In this document: in pieces, positions 22,128 through 34,556 of the stretch
Numbering within the stretch: position 1 is the first letter of the stretch
How the letters are laid out: the number at the start of each line of letters is the position of its first letter
Assembly: GCF_003589595.1 (NCBI RefSeq)
Contig: NW_020654289.1
Location: forward strand, 3,177,001 to 3,241,000
Reading direction: 5' to 3'
From: Hyposmocoma kahamanoa
Lineage: Eukaryota; Arthropoda; Insecta; Lepidoptera; Cosmopterigidae
Length of the DNA: 64,000 nt
Made by a program: the position numbers and the translations under genes
Notes under the pieces: model-generated
Told to the model about the DNA's origin: nothing
The model's database searches: none
What the model saw: only the letters and a program-made list of their open reading frames with translations

Positions 22128-23077
22128 TTTTGGGTTTAATGTATCTTGAAATCGAGTTACAGTCAAATGCATCGATTAGTTCGCCAATTTCGCCCAGCAA
22201 TAGTATCTCAATTTATTTAGTGTATGTTACGATCTAGATTTGTTTTTCGAATCAACACTTTTGTAACGAATGCATAAACGATTTTTAAATGTGATACGTC
22301 ATCAATTGCAACAGTGTTCTTCAAAGCAAAACTAGAAACAGCACGTTATTAACAATTAAAGATTTGGAGGTATATGCGATTGGGTTAAAAATAGGACTAT
22401 TTATTAATTACGTTTTTATTATACCAGTATTTTGCCAAGATTCCTTGACAAGACAATTTATGTATATTTTGACAAAATGCTTAAGGATGGCAAGTACAGG
22501 ATCTTGGCTTCTGCCTTTGGGAGACATAAACGATGGTGTCATGTCTATGCAATTTATAATTTTAATAGTTTTTTATACCAGAGCGTTATAATTTTGCTAC
22601 ATGACATATTGGCGATCTTTAGTTTTTTAGCTTTTGGTTACCATTTATTTTATTGTTCATTGACATCGTCGATATATAACTATTTTCTTTTATTTATAAT
22701 TTAATATTAACTTTTTGTTTATAAGTAGGCAATTCAATAAATATGTTTTGACTTGTAGAGTGCACTGTTATTTCTATAACTCTATGATCACGTTTCTTTT
22801 TTCATTTTCCATATTTCTCGTCGCCTTTTTTGTTTTGGTGTCATTTTTATTAAATATTGTCCACACGACTGTAACTGTAACTCATTGACAACATGTTAAT
22901 TGGTGTCTCATAACCACGTATGACACAAAATAGGAAGGCGGGGACAGTTCATACTATGCTTTCTTACTGTTAACTCTATTTACAAAATTCATAATTTTCC
23001 AGCTAGTGGCATATCAATGTTTTTAAACAAGTTCCGAATTCAAAACTTTAACGCAATACCGGATAAGTGGCTTTATA
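22128..23077. other. gene B to gene C spacer
   Basis: Holds the gene B 3' UTR. Candidate poly(A) signals are ATTAAA near 22351 and AATAAA near 22736. Two overlapping frames at 22364-22704 are not supported as genes. Confidence 0.5.
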
Positions 23078-26000
23078 ATGAATTGGAGTTCTTGTAGTAC
23101 AATCTTAATACTTTTGTTCCAAACTGTATTCAGTGTTCAAAGAAATGATAGAAATTATGGAAACGTTCCAGAACATTCGAATGTACTCTCAAGAAGAAAA
23201 AGATTTCTACTATATCCTGATGGCAGTTCATTTCAATTAGGTGGGTAATTAAGGTAAATATGTTATAGCTTTGTTTGAATAAGAAGACTTTAATATAGAG
23301 TTATATTGTGAAACTATATTGCAATCATTTATGTTAGTCGTGATAAGTGTAGAGGCTTGATGGTGAACGAAATGGTGATAGTGGTTTGACTGGTTATAAT
23401 GAAACTCAATTCAATGCATCAGAATCAACAGTAAAGTATGTGGTGAAGTAAAAATCATAAAATGTCAAAAATGTAGTGAAATTTTATAGTTTAAGATGCT
23501 AATTTTTTTGTCTATAATAATAATAATAATAACGCACACTCTCAATATAGCCCCGCACTAGGGAAACCCTGTGTCGCGGGTGCCATGGACACACACATAG
23601 ACAACCACAAAATATCCATAACAGTTGCTACTCAGACCTTTGAATCGCAAAGATGTGAGGGGTATTGCTCCTGCGCCCATCACCTCGACACATAAGTTGA
23701 CAACTCCCATGTCAATTTCACCAGCTCAAAAGAATACAAATTCACTTATCAGCAAACGCAAGGTATCAATAAAGAAAATCAGGAAAAATCAATACACATG
23801 TTTTTGGAGTCAAACATGTCAGCTGAATACGTTTCTGAAGTTTGTGTAAAATAGTACCGTAGCGTTCATTGCTAATAGTTTGGCCTTTGGAAGTTAATGA
23901 AACATAAAAATCCCTTTTGCATCCCGAAAGATTAAAACCATGACTTTTTCAGGCGATTTCACGGCTTTTGCTTTCTCTGAATCCGCACAGATTGGGCCTC
24001 TATTTCAATTGAATTTTGGATTCCGGTGTATAATGGCGGATCCATGTTTCATCAGTTATTACAAATCACTGCGAAAATCTGCTCTATTATATTAAATACT
24101 AAAAAGGTCCAAAGAGTGTTGAGAGTTTTTACGAATTTTCTTACAGAGGTAAGCATCGCGGCAACAGGCTAACACCTTTTTTCGTTCAACTATCTAAGTA
24201 GGGGATATAGCCGTCTTTTAGAAACGCCTGAACTGTTGGCTATTTCAGATAATTATAGTGTCATGTACTTTGCAGATAATTCCCAAAGACGAGTCGCTTA
24301 TTGGGCGCTCAGGTCGGGGTTCATCTGCAACGATGTATACTCAGTCTTCCAGTTCTTGCTTATGAGTTAGCACCTTTACACAAAACATTTTCAATTCTTC
24401 AGAAATATCAATTTTTCATCCCCTTCATACGAACACACTTTATAACTAATTGTTGTACAAATATAATATTTCTACAGACTACCTACATAAAAAAAAACTA
24501 AATTTAACTCCTAATTGTGTTGATGTATGGTCTCATGATTATCTCAAAACATAATTTTAAAACTAAGTAACACCAATTTGTTGGAATGTGAACATGTTCT
24601 GATATGTTTATGTGACGGTTTCGTTCATTTTTGTAAGCTTGTTTATCTAGTATTTCTCATTGTAAGTGAATGTTTTGTTTTTGTTTGTGTTCTGTTTTGA
24701 GAAATAAAAAAACTGTTCTTTGTTCAGTTTCATTCTTTCGGAAAAGTTTGATTCAAACATTTTTCCAGTGGCAGCCAGCGAAAAAACATTTACTGCATCG
24801 AATTCTGATTTAAAATTTATACAAAATATTAAAATTTTTCTAAATTCTTCTTTGTTATGCATAACAGGCCACGCATTTCATTCCGCACTCTAATATGTTT
24901 GAATCAATAATTGTTAAACGAAAGTTGTTAATAAGTAATATAAGATTGATCATGGTGCTGAAATTCTCTAAGCACACCTAACAGAGGAAGAAATAAATAT
25001 ATCCATTTCATGTTCAAAATTTCATATCCGAAATTTGTGTACACTTGTGATTACAAGCATGCGTGTGTCAACTGTAGGGTATTGACCTTTTATATTGTGT
25101 GTGGTTTGTAGGTACATGAGTACATAGTATCTAACTATACGCAGAGTAACCAATGGTGACATTGTAGGTACTTGCAGTTAGTCTTACAACACATTATACA
25201 TATACCATATATGATACACGAACGATAATTGAAATTAATTGATATACTATACAATAAAAAAGACAATTAAATTTGTAATTATATAGTACTTAATGGTATT
25301 AGTTTCTTTTTTATTGTATTGATGCCAATTGAAGTAATTTTGTTTCTGAATCGTTTTTTATTACAATATAGGATATAAAACGTCTCCCTGAAGTACTCCT
25401 CGATACTCGATCAATATCCAATTTTTTCAGTACAGAATATAGAGAACTTGCATATTTAGGCAACCTGAGTTGTGAATGAAAATACGATTAATATAAATAA
25501 GATCCGAGAAGAAACGTACACATGCATTCTGGACTTTATGAATAGACTTAACGATTTTTTTATAGAGTAAGACAACTACAATCTAAAACGACAAAAACGA
25601 AAACTACATCGTAATAGGTTAGTTAGTCTTTTTGAGTATGGCACGCTTAAATAGTGGATCATAGTTAAAAGAATAACGTTAAAGTTCAAATGCAAATGCT
25701 TTTCTTAGCAACATTACACGAAATTAAAACGAAACGGAAATTTTTTTTTATACCGTACGCGAACAAAATCCCGGGCAGTAACTAATATACTCAGAAGCAC
25801 ATCAAGTGACGTAAGCTGTAACTTTTAAAATTTTAACTATGTGTATGAAGTTTATAAAGTGCAATTCTACTGTGTCAAACTAAAACACTGTAATATCAAA
25901 AATCTCAGTTCAGAGTACTAAAAAAACCGACCTCAAAAGTACGTGGAATTACATATAGTCTGCAGTCTGCGAGCATGTCATGGATAAACCTACACATTCA

Positions 26001-29000
26001 ACAAACCTACCTAACTACACATTAAAACAAGTCCGTTATCTACCCAGGATGCTGCGAGAGACTATTGAAATTAAAAAACATCCTTATTTCAACAGGGAAG
26101 ATGGTTTATCCGTACCACCATTTTGGATCCAGTTTTTCCTCTAATGAAAAATCCCAAACAGACATGAGACTGCAGTACTAATTAATATGTTTTAGTTTAT
26201 TCTAATTTCTATTAATAATTCATAATAAATTAAACTTAATAAAAATTCATTAAATAAAATAACTTGTAAAACATAATGTAGCGTAAATTGGAATGTTTTC
26301 TTTGTAAAATTAAAAATAAGGTATTTAATTAATAACTATTGTAACTATAGTGAAAAAATAGGGTGGTTTGCATTAATATTAGACATAACTGGTTGAAGAC
26401 TGTACCACCTCAGTCAACCGTGACCATGGGACCTGTAAAGGGCCCGAAACGTCGGTTTGTTCGAAAAAACAAATATACGCGATTTAAATCCGGAAAAATA
26501 GTTTCATTTCCTATGTGTAACAATCGCGAAAACCTAAGAACTCGATACATATAATTACCAATTTTTATTGAAATCGGTTATCGGAAAGTGCGCAAACCAC
26601 TTATACGGAACTTGACACAGGGATAATAAAAATCGGTTGTCACTACTCAAAATATATTGAGAGAGAAAAACGACTTGAATTGGAGAATAGCAACATCAAC
26701 CATTTAAATAATTGCTCCTTTTAATAAAATTTAGGCGCTATTTTTGAAAATGAATCTTCATGCGTGAACAGCCACCCTTAGAGGTGGATGATTTTCTTTG
26801 TAATTAAATGAGACCACTATGGAGGTACCCTGTTTCCAACAAAAAAAGAATCACCAAAATCGGTTCAAAAATACCGGAGTTATCGCGTAACATACATACA
26901 AAATAAAAAAACGGTCGAATTGAGAACATTCTTCTTTTTTTGAAGTCGGTTAAAAACAACATTTTGAGAAAAAGCTGCATAAAGGATTTTTCGTTTTTTT
27001 TGTAATTTTTGAAGATAATAACATAAAAACAGATAGAGATATATTTATTTATTTATTTGGTACTGCCACATCTTACGGAAACCGGCATGCTACGTGGGAA
27101 ACAAATGTCTGGCTATGCCACCTCCGCCGGGCCCCGATAGAAGGGGCAGACCCAAGAAGTGCTGGCTTGACGTCGCCAAGGGTGATATGCGTGCCAATGG
27201 TCTCAAAACTAAGGATGCCGAAGACCGTGCAAAGTGGAGGAGAAAAAGTAGAAAAGCGGACCCCGGGCTCCGCAGCAACACTGCTGAGGACGCAACCGGG
27301 ACAACGCTCAGATGAGAGAGAGAGAGAGATATATATATTTATTTGTAAGCATACACGGTAAATACAGTTTACATATTTAAGATTACACTTATGGTTCAGC
27401 GTGTTGCGCCAGTAACCGGCATACAAATGTTAATAGCAAACATTATACATTGTTCGCATTTAATACATTATGTAATTAAAATAATTTCGTATTACATTAT
27501 ATAATTAAATTTTGTTCGTTAAATAAGGAGTTTGTACATATCGGGTCAAGCGATAGGGATATCGGGTTAAAAAGGAACATTTTTTGAAGTAAACAAATAA
27601 CTATGTTTTTTGACAAAAATACACATCTCGAATATGTCTCGAAGGAAGGGACAATATTCTTAGTTTTTTAAATAAAGGTTTGCAGCTATCTCGCATATCG
27701 GCACCGCACATCGCCTTTACGCACTTTTTCTGTAGGATAAAAGCTCGACTTATGTGAACAGAGTTAGCCCAGTCAACAATTCCATATAGCAGAGTCGAAC
27801 ACAATAAACCGTGGTAGGCCATCAAAGCAGTTTTCTCGTCACAGATGTTTTTAACCGGTAAATTGCGTACACAAACTTGTTGATTTTTTCACAAACTGAT
27901 TCAACATGTTCTGTCTAGGTCAAATGTGTATCGAGCAGGATGCCAAGAAACTTAGTTGTGGTTGACTCTACTATGGGACTATTGTTGTTTGCTATGGAGA
28001 GTTTTGCAGGATTTTTATTGTGATTTAGGATTTGTAAAAACGTAATTTTAGACAAATTTACTTGAAGGTTATTGCATTCCAACCAATTTACTACTCGTTT
28101 GATAGTTTCGTTTATTTTGAATTCTAAATCAAGTTTCGGTCTTTTTGTAAACTACAATGGACTGGTCGTAGACGATACATGGATATTGTACTATAAAAAG
28201 TAAAAAGATACATTTAACTTAAGTTATACATTACATATTAAAGAAATCTATCTAGCCATTATAATTTTCCCTTGGTAAGTAAGTTATTTCTATTGTAAAC
28301 CGAATAAATTTCTTTTGCCTCGTTAACAGCCGAAAGATTCTTGTTGACAAAATACTGTATTGAAGTTTTTTGCAGTGTTTTGGTTTGACACGATAGAATG
28401 TCATTTTTTATATAGACCCCGTTCCTGAGACAGTTTCGCTAACTCAGGGATCCCGCAACAGATACTGCATTTCGCATTGTCAAACCAAAAGACTGTATTG
28501 CTACGTACAGTGTTATGTCAAAGTAATTTCAAATTTTTTAAACTAACAGTGTATTTTAGTTTTTATTACGTTATTCAAAAATACTAATACCTCCAAAGTT
28601 GAAATGTCAGGGTATAGATTGGGTCTAGAGAAATCATATGAGCACTGTTAAATCAAAACACTGTAAGTGACTTCACAGTGTATTGGTTTGACACGGCAGA
28701 ATTTAAAATTTAAAAATTTGATATCAGCTGAGTTACATTTCTTTTTGTATATGTCACTGTCTGCGGTAGAACCTCCATCAGTCTTTTTATACATGCCCGT
28801 TTATTCTTTGTACTTTTAAGAGTATTTTTGAAGTTTATAAATTTGTTCCATTTGCTGTTTTAAACATTTGTATTTTATTCTCCTTTTCAGTATTTTGCCT
28901 CCAAACATCAGCCCTTATTCCGATTGGAGACATCTTCTTGATTGGCGACACAATAGCATTGGCCTGGATGCTACCAACGGACCCTGAATTCCTCCTCAAG

Positions 29001-31510
29001 TTCAAGGATCATAAGGCCTTGAAAGCCTCAAGACGAAACGGGGAGGAGGAGATTGTTTTTATTAATCAAGATGGAAAAATTGTTGGGAAGGTTCCTTATA
29101 AAAGGTGTTGTTTCAAAACAAATATGTCACATATGCTACATATTTGGTCACACTTAAATTCAGAGCCCATTTAATAGCGTACAAATTTGCACTTGTTTCA
29201 ATCTGTACAACTTGATTTGCGTCTCTCAGGCAAAATTAAAAATATTTTCTTGAATAAAAACTTATTGTGCTTCTGGTTCAGTATCGTAGACACATTTATA
29301 GCATAAAGCATTATTTTGCAACATCAACTTTTCTTCGAAAGATCACGAGCTGTTCCCTGTTCCTGGAAATATTCCGTGTATAATTTACGAGCTGATTCCA
29401 TTTCGTTCGGTTTCGGATTCTTTTAGGACGATTGATACAGTAAAGCTAGCCCGGACAGTTACTTGGTTTCATTAATGACGAGACGTTATGCTGCGAGGTC
29501 GTTTACCCTCTACCTGTTCTGTCACAACCTGTCGGGGTTTTCGGGTTCAGGTGGGCAATATGAGCACAAGTACCTACTGCAAAAAATGTATTTATTGCAA
29601 TTGTATCTGGAGTAAATGTATACTATTACGCTTTTATCCCATTGCGATGGGCAGAGCCAAAGGATGTTCACTAGGTGCGTCCCTGATAAAATTATTTCAA
29701 CAATTTATTTCGTTTCTCCTAATAACTTCAATTACATCAAGCCTTTACATACTGGTCCGTTAATTCTTGGTAATTTTAACCCGACCTTCTTTAAGGATAT
29801 CTTTAATCAGGTTGATATATATTAGCCGAGATTGACCTTTTGAATTTAGTAACATAATTTCATCATCTTCAAAGGGAACAAGTTTACAAACAAACGCGTG
29901 GGCAGCTACTTCACAATGATTCTTAAAGCTAAAAATACATAATCATATTTTTACAGGAAAAAATTCATAAATCCAACCTTTGCTAAACGAAGTATCGACG
30001 AAAAAACATTTAAGGAAAAATTAGTAATTAAAATCGATAGAATAAAAATGCATGAGAAACAATTGAATAGAGAATATTTAAAGAGAGACCATATGAACGA
30101 GAGGAGTATAGAGTTCCACAGAAAGAGTCGACTAGGGTTGTATGAAAAACTGGAGACATTCCTCACGGCGTAAGTTAAATTACTATATTAAATACTCGTA
30201 GAAGTATACTCCAGGACACAAAAAACATTCCTAGCGACCTGATGACCATAATAAGTCGAGATGAGAATCTTTAAAGCTGTCAACCCATGACTGGCAAGCA
30301 GCAGTTGGCAGACATCCATGAAGTGTGTAACCGCTCTGGAATATTTGTAGATCATTAAAAAATTGTACTGTGAAAAAAAAATCTGGAGCTGATGAATATT
30401 CCCAAAAGCCTTAAAATTTACAACTTACAATTTACAATGACTGCAATACACAACTCTTATGTAATTTATAGTAACAGTAAACTTGTGCAAAATTGCTTGT
30501 ACAGGGACAAGAGCACGTCAAGCTTGACACTTAAGACTTAAATCCAACTCTATGCTGCTTACGAACGGTCTAAAGTACAAAGTGTCAAGCTTGATGTGCT
30601 CTTGACTGTACTACCACTCCTCTTATGTATTACTATAAATTTTAACATTTGCGATAATCTGTGTAGGTTGGGGCGGGACGGGCGGCAGTGCATTCTTCGC
30701 AAATTATGTGAGTCTGCCCGCAGCGGCCGCCAGGGAACATTCTTGCAGGAACTTCTAAGGGTTATTTTCACGTATGTATATTACAAAACAACTAGTGATT
30801 TATGTAAAACTGTAGTTTGATCGCAAGGCTTCATCTGTTGTTATTAAAAAATAGCAAAACATACATGACTTATTTGAGATGATTCAGATAACAACGGCGT
30901 ATTACAGGTAAGCTGAGGCTTTTTATTTACGTACAGACGTACTTTTATAATAAATATAGTTAGCAACTTCTTGTTACAAATATCACCAATGGATTGGCTT
31001 TGATTGTTTTGAATTTAACGAAAATTTTTAAAGCGTACTTTTTTTTTGGTTAGCCCGATATTTCAATATGCGCAACTTATGCATCGCGATCACGGGACAT
31101 CTGGAGACTTGCAAGTAGTGTAGGAGGTATTTGTCTTTTCGAAAAAAAAAACCACTAGTCAGACGTGACCGTGGGATTTATAAAGGGCTCTAAAAGTTGG
31201 TTTGTTTATAAAAACATATACGCGATTCAGATCTGAAAAAAAAACTTCATTTCCAAAGCTAATTGTATCAATAAAATTGGGTTAGTAATCATTACATAGA
31301 AATAAACATAGAAATATTCAGCTCGTATTTATAATCGAAAATAAGATAATTATAAAGAAAAACGTCAGAGATATTATTTTTTTCCTCAGGCTACCTAAAG
31401 GCAGAGAGTTCAAAAACGAAGATCATAAAGCTTACGACAAAGCCCACAATGCCGATGGCGACTGTACTACCTTATACCCTGGTTGCAATGATGTGGAACA
31501 ACAATTTTAA
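23078..31510 (+). CDS. Gene C: DM4/DM12 family secreted protein, 5 exons, 271 aa
   Basis: Exons: 23078-23240, 28891-29104, 29957-30169, 30667-30771, 31390-31510; GT..AG, phases 1-2-2-2, 816 nt. There is a signal peptide at residues 1-20 and a furin-type RRKR (39-42) before FLLYPDGSSFQLVFC. Exon 2 reads LIPIGDIFLIGDTIALAWML and ends at GKVPYKR. Exon 3 has FAKRSIDE, a second K-R site, then basic sequence to SRLGLYEKLETFL. Exon 4 has QCILRKLCESARSGRQGTFL and ELLRVIFT. Exon 5 has AYDKAHNADGDC and LYPGC. It is close to E and B in order and spacing. DM4/DM12 has no known biochemical role. Intron 1 is 5.65 kb and holds a SINE, a mariner remnant, Rpt-2/Rpt-3 and two LINE pieces. AATAAA at 31696-31701 is a plausible poly(A) signal. 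Confidence 0.93.
23514..23730. mobile_element. SINE 3' part (minus) abutting an Rpt-1 piece (plus)
   Basis: 23514-23611 is the reverse of the SINE tail: (TAA)n, CCCCGCACTAGGGAAACCC, TGTCGCGGGTGCCATGG. 23612-23730 is Rpt-1-like: CCATAACAGTTGC, ACATAAGTTGACAACTCCC. Both are in gene C intron 1. Confidence 0.75.
23780..24340 (-). mobile_element. mariner transposase remnant
   Basis: On the minus strand, about 24092-24048 reads VITDETWIRHYTPES, the first catalytic Asp region of mariner (T-x-D-E-[TS]-W). About 23960-23910 reads SPEKVMVLIF and DAKGIF, the second-Asp region in decayed form. Frames are broken by stops and indels. No terminal repeats were identified. It lies in gene C intron 1. Confidence 0.65.
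24500..25910. other. intronic sequence, nothing recognised
   Basis: AT-rich part of gene C intron 1. At about 25862-25890 there is TACTGTGTCAAACTAAAACA, which resembles the terminal motif of the element at 28372-28505. Confidence 0.4.
25915..26955 (-). repeat. Rpt-2 copy split by an Rpt-3 insertion
   Basis: Rpt-2 starts at 25915 (ACTAAAAAAACCGACCTC) and stops at GAATTACATATA near 25959. It resumes near 26546 with CATATAATTACC and runs to TTTTGAAGTCGGTTAAAAAC at about 26955. The uninterrupted copy at 60798 shows the junction. The insert ends with a classic Rpt-3 3' part (26420-26546: GGGCCCGAAACGTCGGTTTG, AACAATCGCGAAAACC). CATATA is repeated at both edges. Confidence 0.75.
27090..27330 (+). 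mobile_element. LINE open reading frame C-terminus
   Basis: The plus frame reads PPPGPDRRGRPKKCWLDVAK, then LKTKDAEDRAKWRRKSRKAD, and stops after GTTLR. GRPKKRW-L-D ... D-R-x-K-W-R is the recurring C-terminal signature of a non-LTR retrotransposon RT protein family common in insects. A (GA)n(TA)n run follows at 27315-27335. It is 5'-truncated and lies in gene C intron 1. Confidence 0.7.
27600..28170 (-). mobile_element. LINE reverse transcriptase fragment (Jockey/CR1-like)
   Basis: The minus strand reads, with two stops, VVNWLECNNLQVNLSK, TKFLGILLDTHLT, SVCEKINKFVYAIYRLKTS, then AYHGLLCSTLLYGIVDW and FILQKKCVKAMCGADMR. That is the palm-to-thumb and C-terminal region of a LINE RT (N-x-L-x-[VL]-N, F-L-G-[IV]-x-[LI]-D). 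It is a different family from 48-840. It lies in gene C intron 1. Confidence 0.75.
28372..28505. repeat. short TIR repeat
   Basis: CAGTGTTTTGGTTTGACACG at 28375 and TGTCAAACCAAAAGACTG near 28480 are inverted copies of each other. A similar motif recurs at 28637-28700. It is non-coding, in gene C intron 1. Confidence 0.45.
30502..30608. mobile_element. 107-bp Tc1-like MITE with TA duplication
   Basis: The inverted ends read CAGGGACAAGAGCACGTC and, from the right, CAGTCAAGAGCACATC, continuing to AAGCTTGACACTT with one further mismatch. TA flanks both sides (30500-30501, 30609-30610). CAG ends with a TA target fit Tc1/mariner-derived MITEs. It lies 58 bp before gene C exon 4. Confidence 0.75.
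31150..31255 (+). repeat. degraded Rpt-3 copy
   Basis: GACCGTGGGATTTATAAAGG, GTTGGTTTGTTTATAAAAAC and ATATACGCGATTCAGATC correspond base for base in order to 26420-26500, with many changes. It lies in gene C intron 4. Confidence 0.65.
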
Positions 31511-32369
31511 TTACTGAAGAATATAATATGTGAATCAAGTTTGGACTTATCATTTATTCGTTGATTGACCGTTAAATGAAAATGTTCTTGTTTAATTTGC
31601 TTAAAAAATAGACACTTCAATTTTGTATCAAAGTCTTCATATATATAAGAGTGTAAGGGTTAACGCAGCGCTTACTTAGTATATCATTTGTACGGAATAA
31701 ATTTCTCTTAGACGTCCTTCTGCGACTCCACACAGACCTTTACATCATCTGAACCATAGAACCAGCTCATTTAATTTGCAACTATAGTCTTTGTGTCAAT
31801 TGTGTAATGTGCAAGCTTGATACGAACCAAAAAATCAGGTCGCGCATCTTGCGAAGAATTCACGGGCAGTCTCAGGAATATCCACAGCTACCATATCGTA
31901 TTTAGATTGTACGTTACACAAATTACGTAAAATTAATTATGGTATGTACAATTACGTTTCAAAAATTCACTTTCATTCCTTTCCAGAGCCTTTATCCCCA
32001 GTCTCATCCTATTTCGATTTCTTTCTATGACGTTTTTAATGAAATTGTCATGACGCACAAGGTGCCCGTTAGTTTCACCTCCTAATTTTTTGTAAGTGCA
32101 AATCTTCAAGTACACCACACGCCAATACATTTGGAGTAAGTACAGTTGCGTTCTCTTTAAATTTCTGCACTCCTGGTAGACTCTATGATTTTTTACTCCT
32201 GCAGTAGTTGCAAGAAAAATCTTGCCTTCTAGAAAGTTCAAAATTCATTTCGCACGTGTAGGTCATCTTTAATAAGTATGATGTAAACTACGTACAAGTG
32301 TATCGATGGTTCATGCAGCTGTACAAGGACAAGCTGTTTGTAGCAGTAAAGATTATATCCTTGTGTAGG

Positions 32370-32563
32370 AGTTCATCCAGAAAAGTACTGCCACCTTATT
32401 AAGGGTGCTGAAATTACAAGCACATGGGACTTCTCAAATAATATTCCAGGATGGTGGGCGCAGATTTTTGCGATTTAAAGCTCTGAGTGGCACTGCAACA
32501 GCCACCACGTAACTTACCATCAGGCGCACGATCACGTGCCGTCATTTGGTATCATAAAAAAGA
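32370..32563 (-). repeat. Rpt-1 copy
   Basis: AGTTCATCCAGAAAAGTACT at the left, CGATTTAAAGCTCTGAGTGG in the middle, CATCAGGCGCACGATC toward the right. Confidence 0.75.
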
Positions 32564-33238
32564 AGTGTGATGTTTCCAACCCGTATTAGGCCAGCATGAT
32601 GGAAGTTGATCTATACCATCATCGCAGAGACGACTGGTTGTGGAAAGTATATGGATTCATGATAACGTCTGGTATTAGAAAAGTTTGCATGTAGAAAATT
32701 GGAAATCAACTTTGAAAATGATTAGTTTCTAATTAGATTAATAATTAAGAATGTATAATAGTATGGTATGAGTATAATACTAGATTTATTGAATATTGCG
32801 ATGCTTTATATAATTACTCCAATGGTTTGTTATATACTTCGTCCAACTATTTATTTGAGTCTACAGAAGCTCTTAAAATTACTAAGCGGAAAACTCGATA
32901 CAGGCGAAATCTAAAGGGTAGCGCCATTAAGCAAAAAGAAGAAGAACTTTTGACATATACAAGCCTCCGAAGTTCCGTAATTATTGACGTACAACCATAG
33001 ACAAAAAATGCAATACTTCCTGGACTTGTTTATTTTTTAATTTTAGTGCAGCGACGTGCTCTTTAGCTCCGATATTTATCGAGCCAGCAGATTATGTAAC
33101 GAAGATTATTGAAGTTGATAAATTTTGTTGTCTGTCTAAATTATAATGAAATGTATGAAATAAATGAAATGAATAATGAAGTAAATTATAATGAAATGAG
33201 ATAGATTATTAATAATTATAATAAATTCTTACTGTTTA

Positions 33239-33391
33239 TTATAATGAATCCTCGGATTCTTCTTCACATGAACGGGAATTATCATTAGAATCCTCATTAA
33301 CATTAATGATTAATTCTTGAATACACAAATTGTCAAACGCAACATCTCGATCCCAATCTGACAACATCTTCTTTTTTGAATCCGCTCTCAT
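33239..33391 (-). CDS. small acidic ORF, 50 aa, unrecognised
   Basis: A clean 50-codon frame with an ATG at 33391 and TAA at 33241-33239. It begins MRADSKKKMLSDWDRD and ends SRSCEEESEDSL, so it has a basic start and an acidic Ser/Glu tail. No upstream Kozak or neighbouring exon supports it. It may be a piece of a transposase N-terminus, which is often acidic, or chance. Confidence 0.2.
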   Translation of the reverse strand: MRADSKKKMLSDWDRDVAFDNLCIQELIINVNEDSNDNSRSCEEESEDSL

Positions 33392-34556
33392 TCACGATTA
33401 AAACTTTTTCACAAATAAAACCGATGGTTATAAAAAGACGAATCGGAAACGCATTATGGACATCACTAATTGATTAGGATTCGAGCTGTCAAAAGTTAAA
33501 TAAATCTGAGATTTTAACAGACCTTAAAATGCAAACGTTGAATTTAGTACAAACTTTGGCAATTAACTAACCCGCTACTGCCAAGCAAAAGTCATCTTTC
33601 TCGCTATGAAACTACAGTGTAAAATAAAAATATACCTGTACTAATTAGTAGAGGCGGTAATCGTAACACTCTGTTTTGCTGTGCGAATATCATCTTACGT
33701 TAAATGAATATAGAGTGTAAATTAAAAGCAAAGGTAAAGCCAAGGAAGTGTAAAATGAAGTAGCTAATGAGATAGGCGGCAGTTGATCTAATACTTTGAT
33801 CAAACATCCTGGTTCTCTGAACACGCTGAAGATTCTAGCAATTCTACGTTACCGTTGGAATAGTGTGGACAGGATTTTGAATTTGTTCGAGATGTTTTTG
33901 TTTTTAATTTGTAGTGATGTGATATTGATGACGTGCATGAAATATAATTTTTCAAAAGAAACTTCGAATCAATTTGCAATTCAAGTCTTGTGTCTGTCTA
34001 AAAGGGTGTTCATGCAGAAGAGTTAAAAAAGTTTCATAAGGGCTATACAGCTTTAAAGTGCCTTGAAGTTCTAAATTTGTGTTATGAAAACTTTTTCATA
34101 AAGAAATAAGTGTCCTTTAATACGAAAACTTGGACATTATAGCGATTTATTCATACTAATAGTATAAATGTAAAAGTAACTCTTACGTTTTCACGCCTAA
34201 ACCGCTGAACCAATATCGATAAAGTTTGGTATAGCGATAAATGGGATTTTGGAGAAGGATATAGGCTAGATTTTGTCAAAAAAATAAATCTTAAAGGGGC
34301 GAAATAAGGGATGAAAACTTGTATGGAGAATCAATAAAACTATGAATTTTAGTATACTACCGTAGGCTACTCGAAGTGTTTATTCTACGCAGACGAAGTC
34401 GCGGACACCAGCTAGTTTAGAACAAAAAGATTAAAACGAGTGCCACGCTAATATCTACATCATACAACACATTACGGGACACGTGGAGTGTGCCGACGGA
34501 GTTCACAATGGAAACGCGGCATCTTTTGACATTTCTCTCGCTCGCCTGCCTTAAAA

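Larger units (their letters stand above)
31511..34556. other. gene C to gene D spacer
   Basis: No DM4/DM12 exon was found here. Contents: the gene C poly(A) signal (31696-31701), an unassigned minus frame at 31933-32241, an Rpt-1 copy (32370-32563), a small acidic minus ORF (33239-33391) and otherwise featureless AT-rich DNA. Confidence 0.5.

Noticed and set aside
22364..22704. Overlapping frames beginning near a CAG|TATTTTGC that imitates the V-F-C exon start
   Set aside because: After VFC the sequence lacks the G-D-I-x-L-x-[GS]-[DS]-T and L-P-x-D-P pattern, has no donor in phase, and lies outside the exon chains of B and C, both complete without it.
33040..33145. Possible terminal exon after TTTTAATTTTAG with a short frame to TAA
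   Set aside because: It lacks the Y-x-x-[AL] ... D-C ... C pattern of the family's last exon, and no open partner exon was found.
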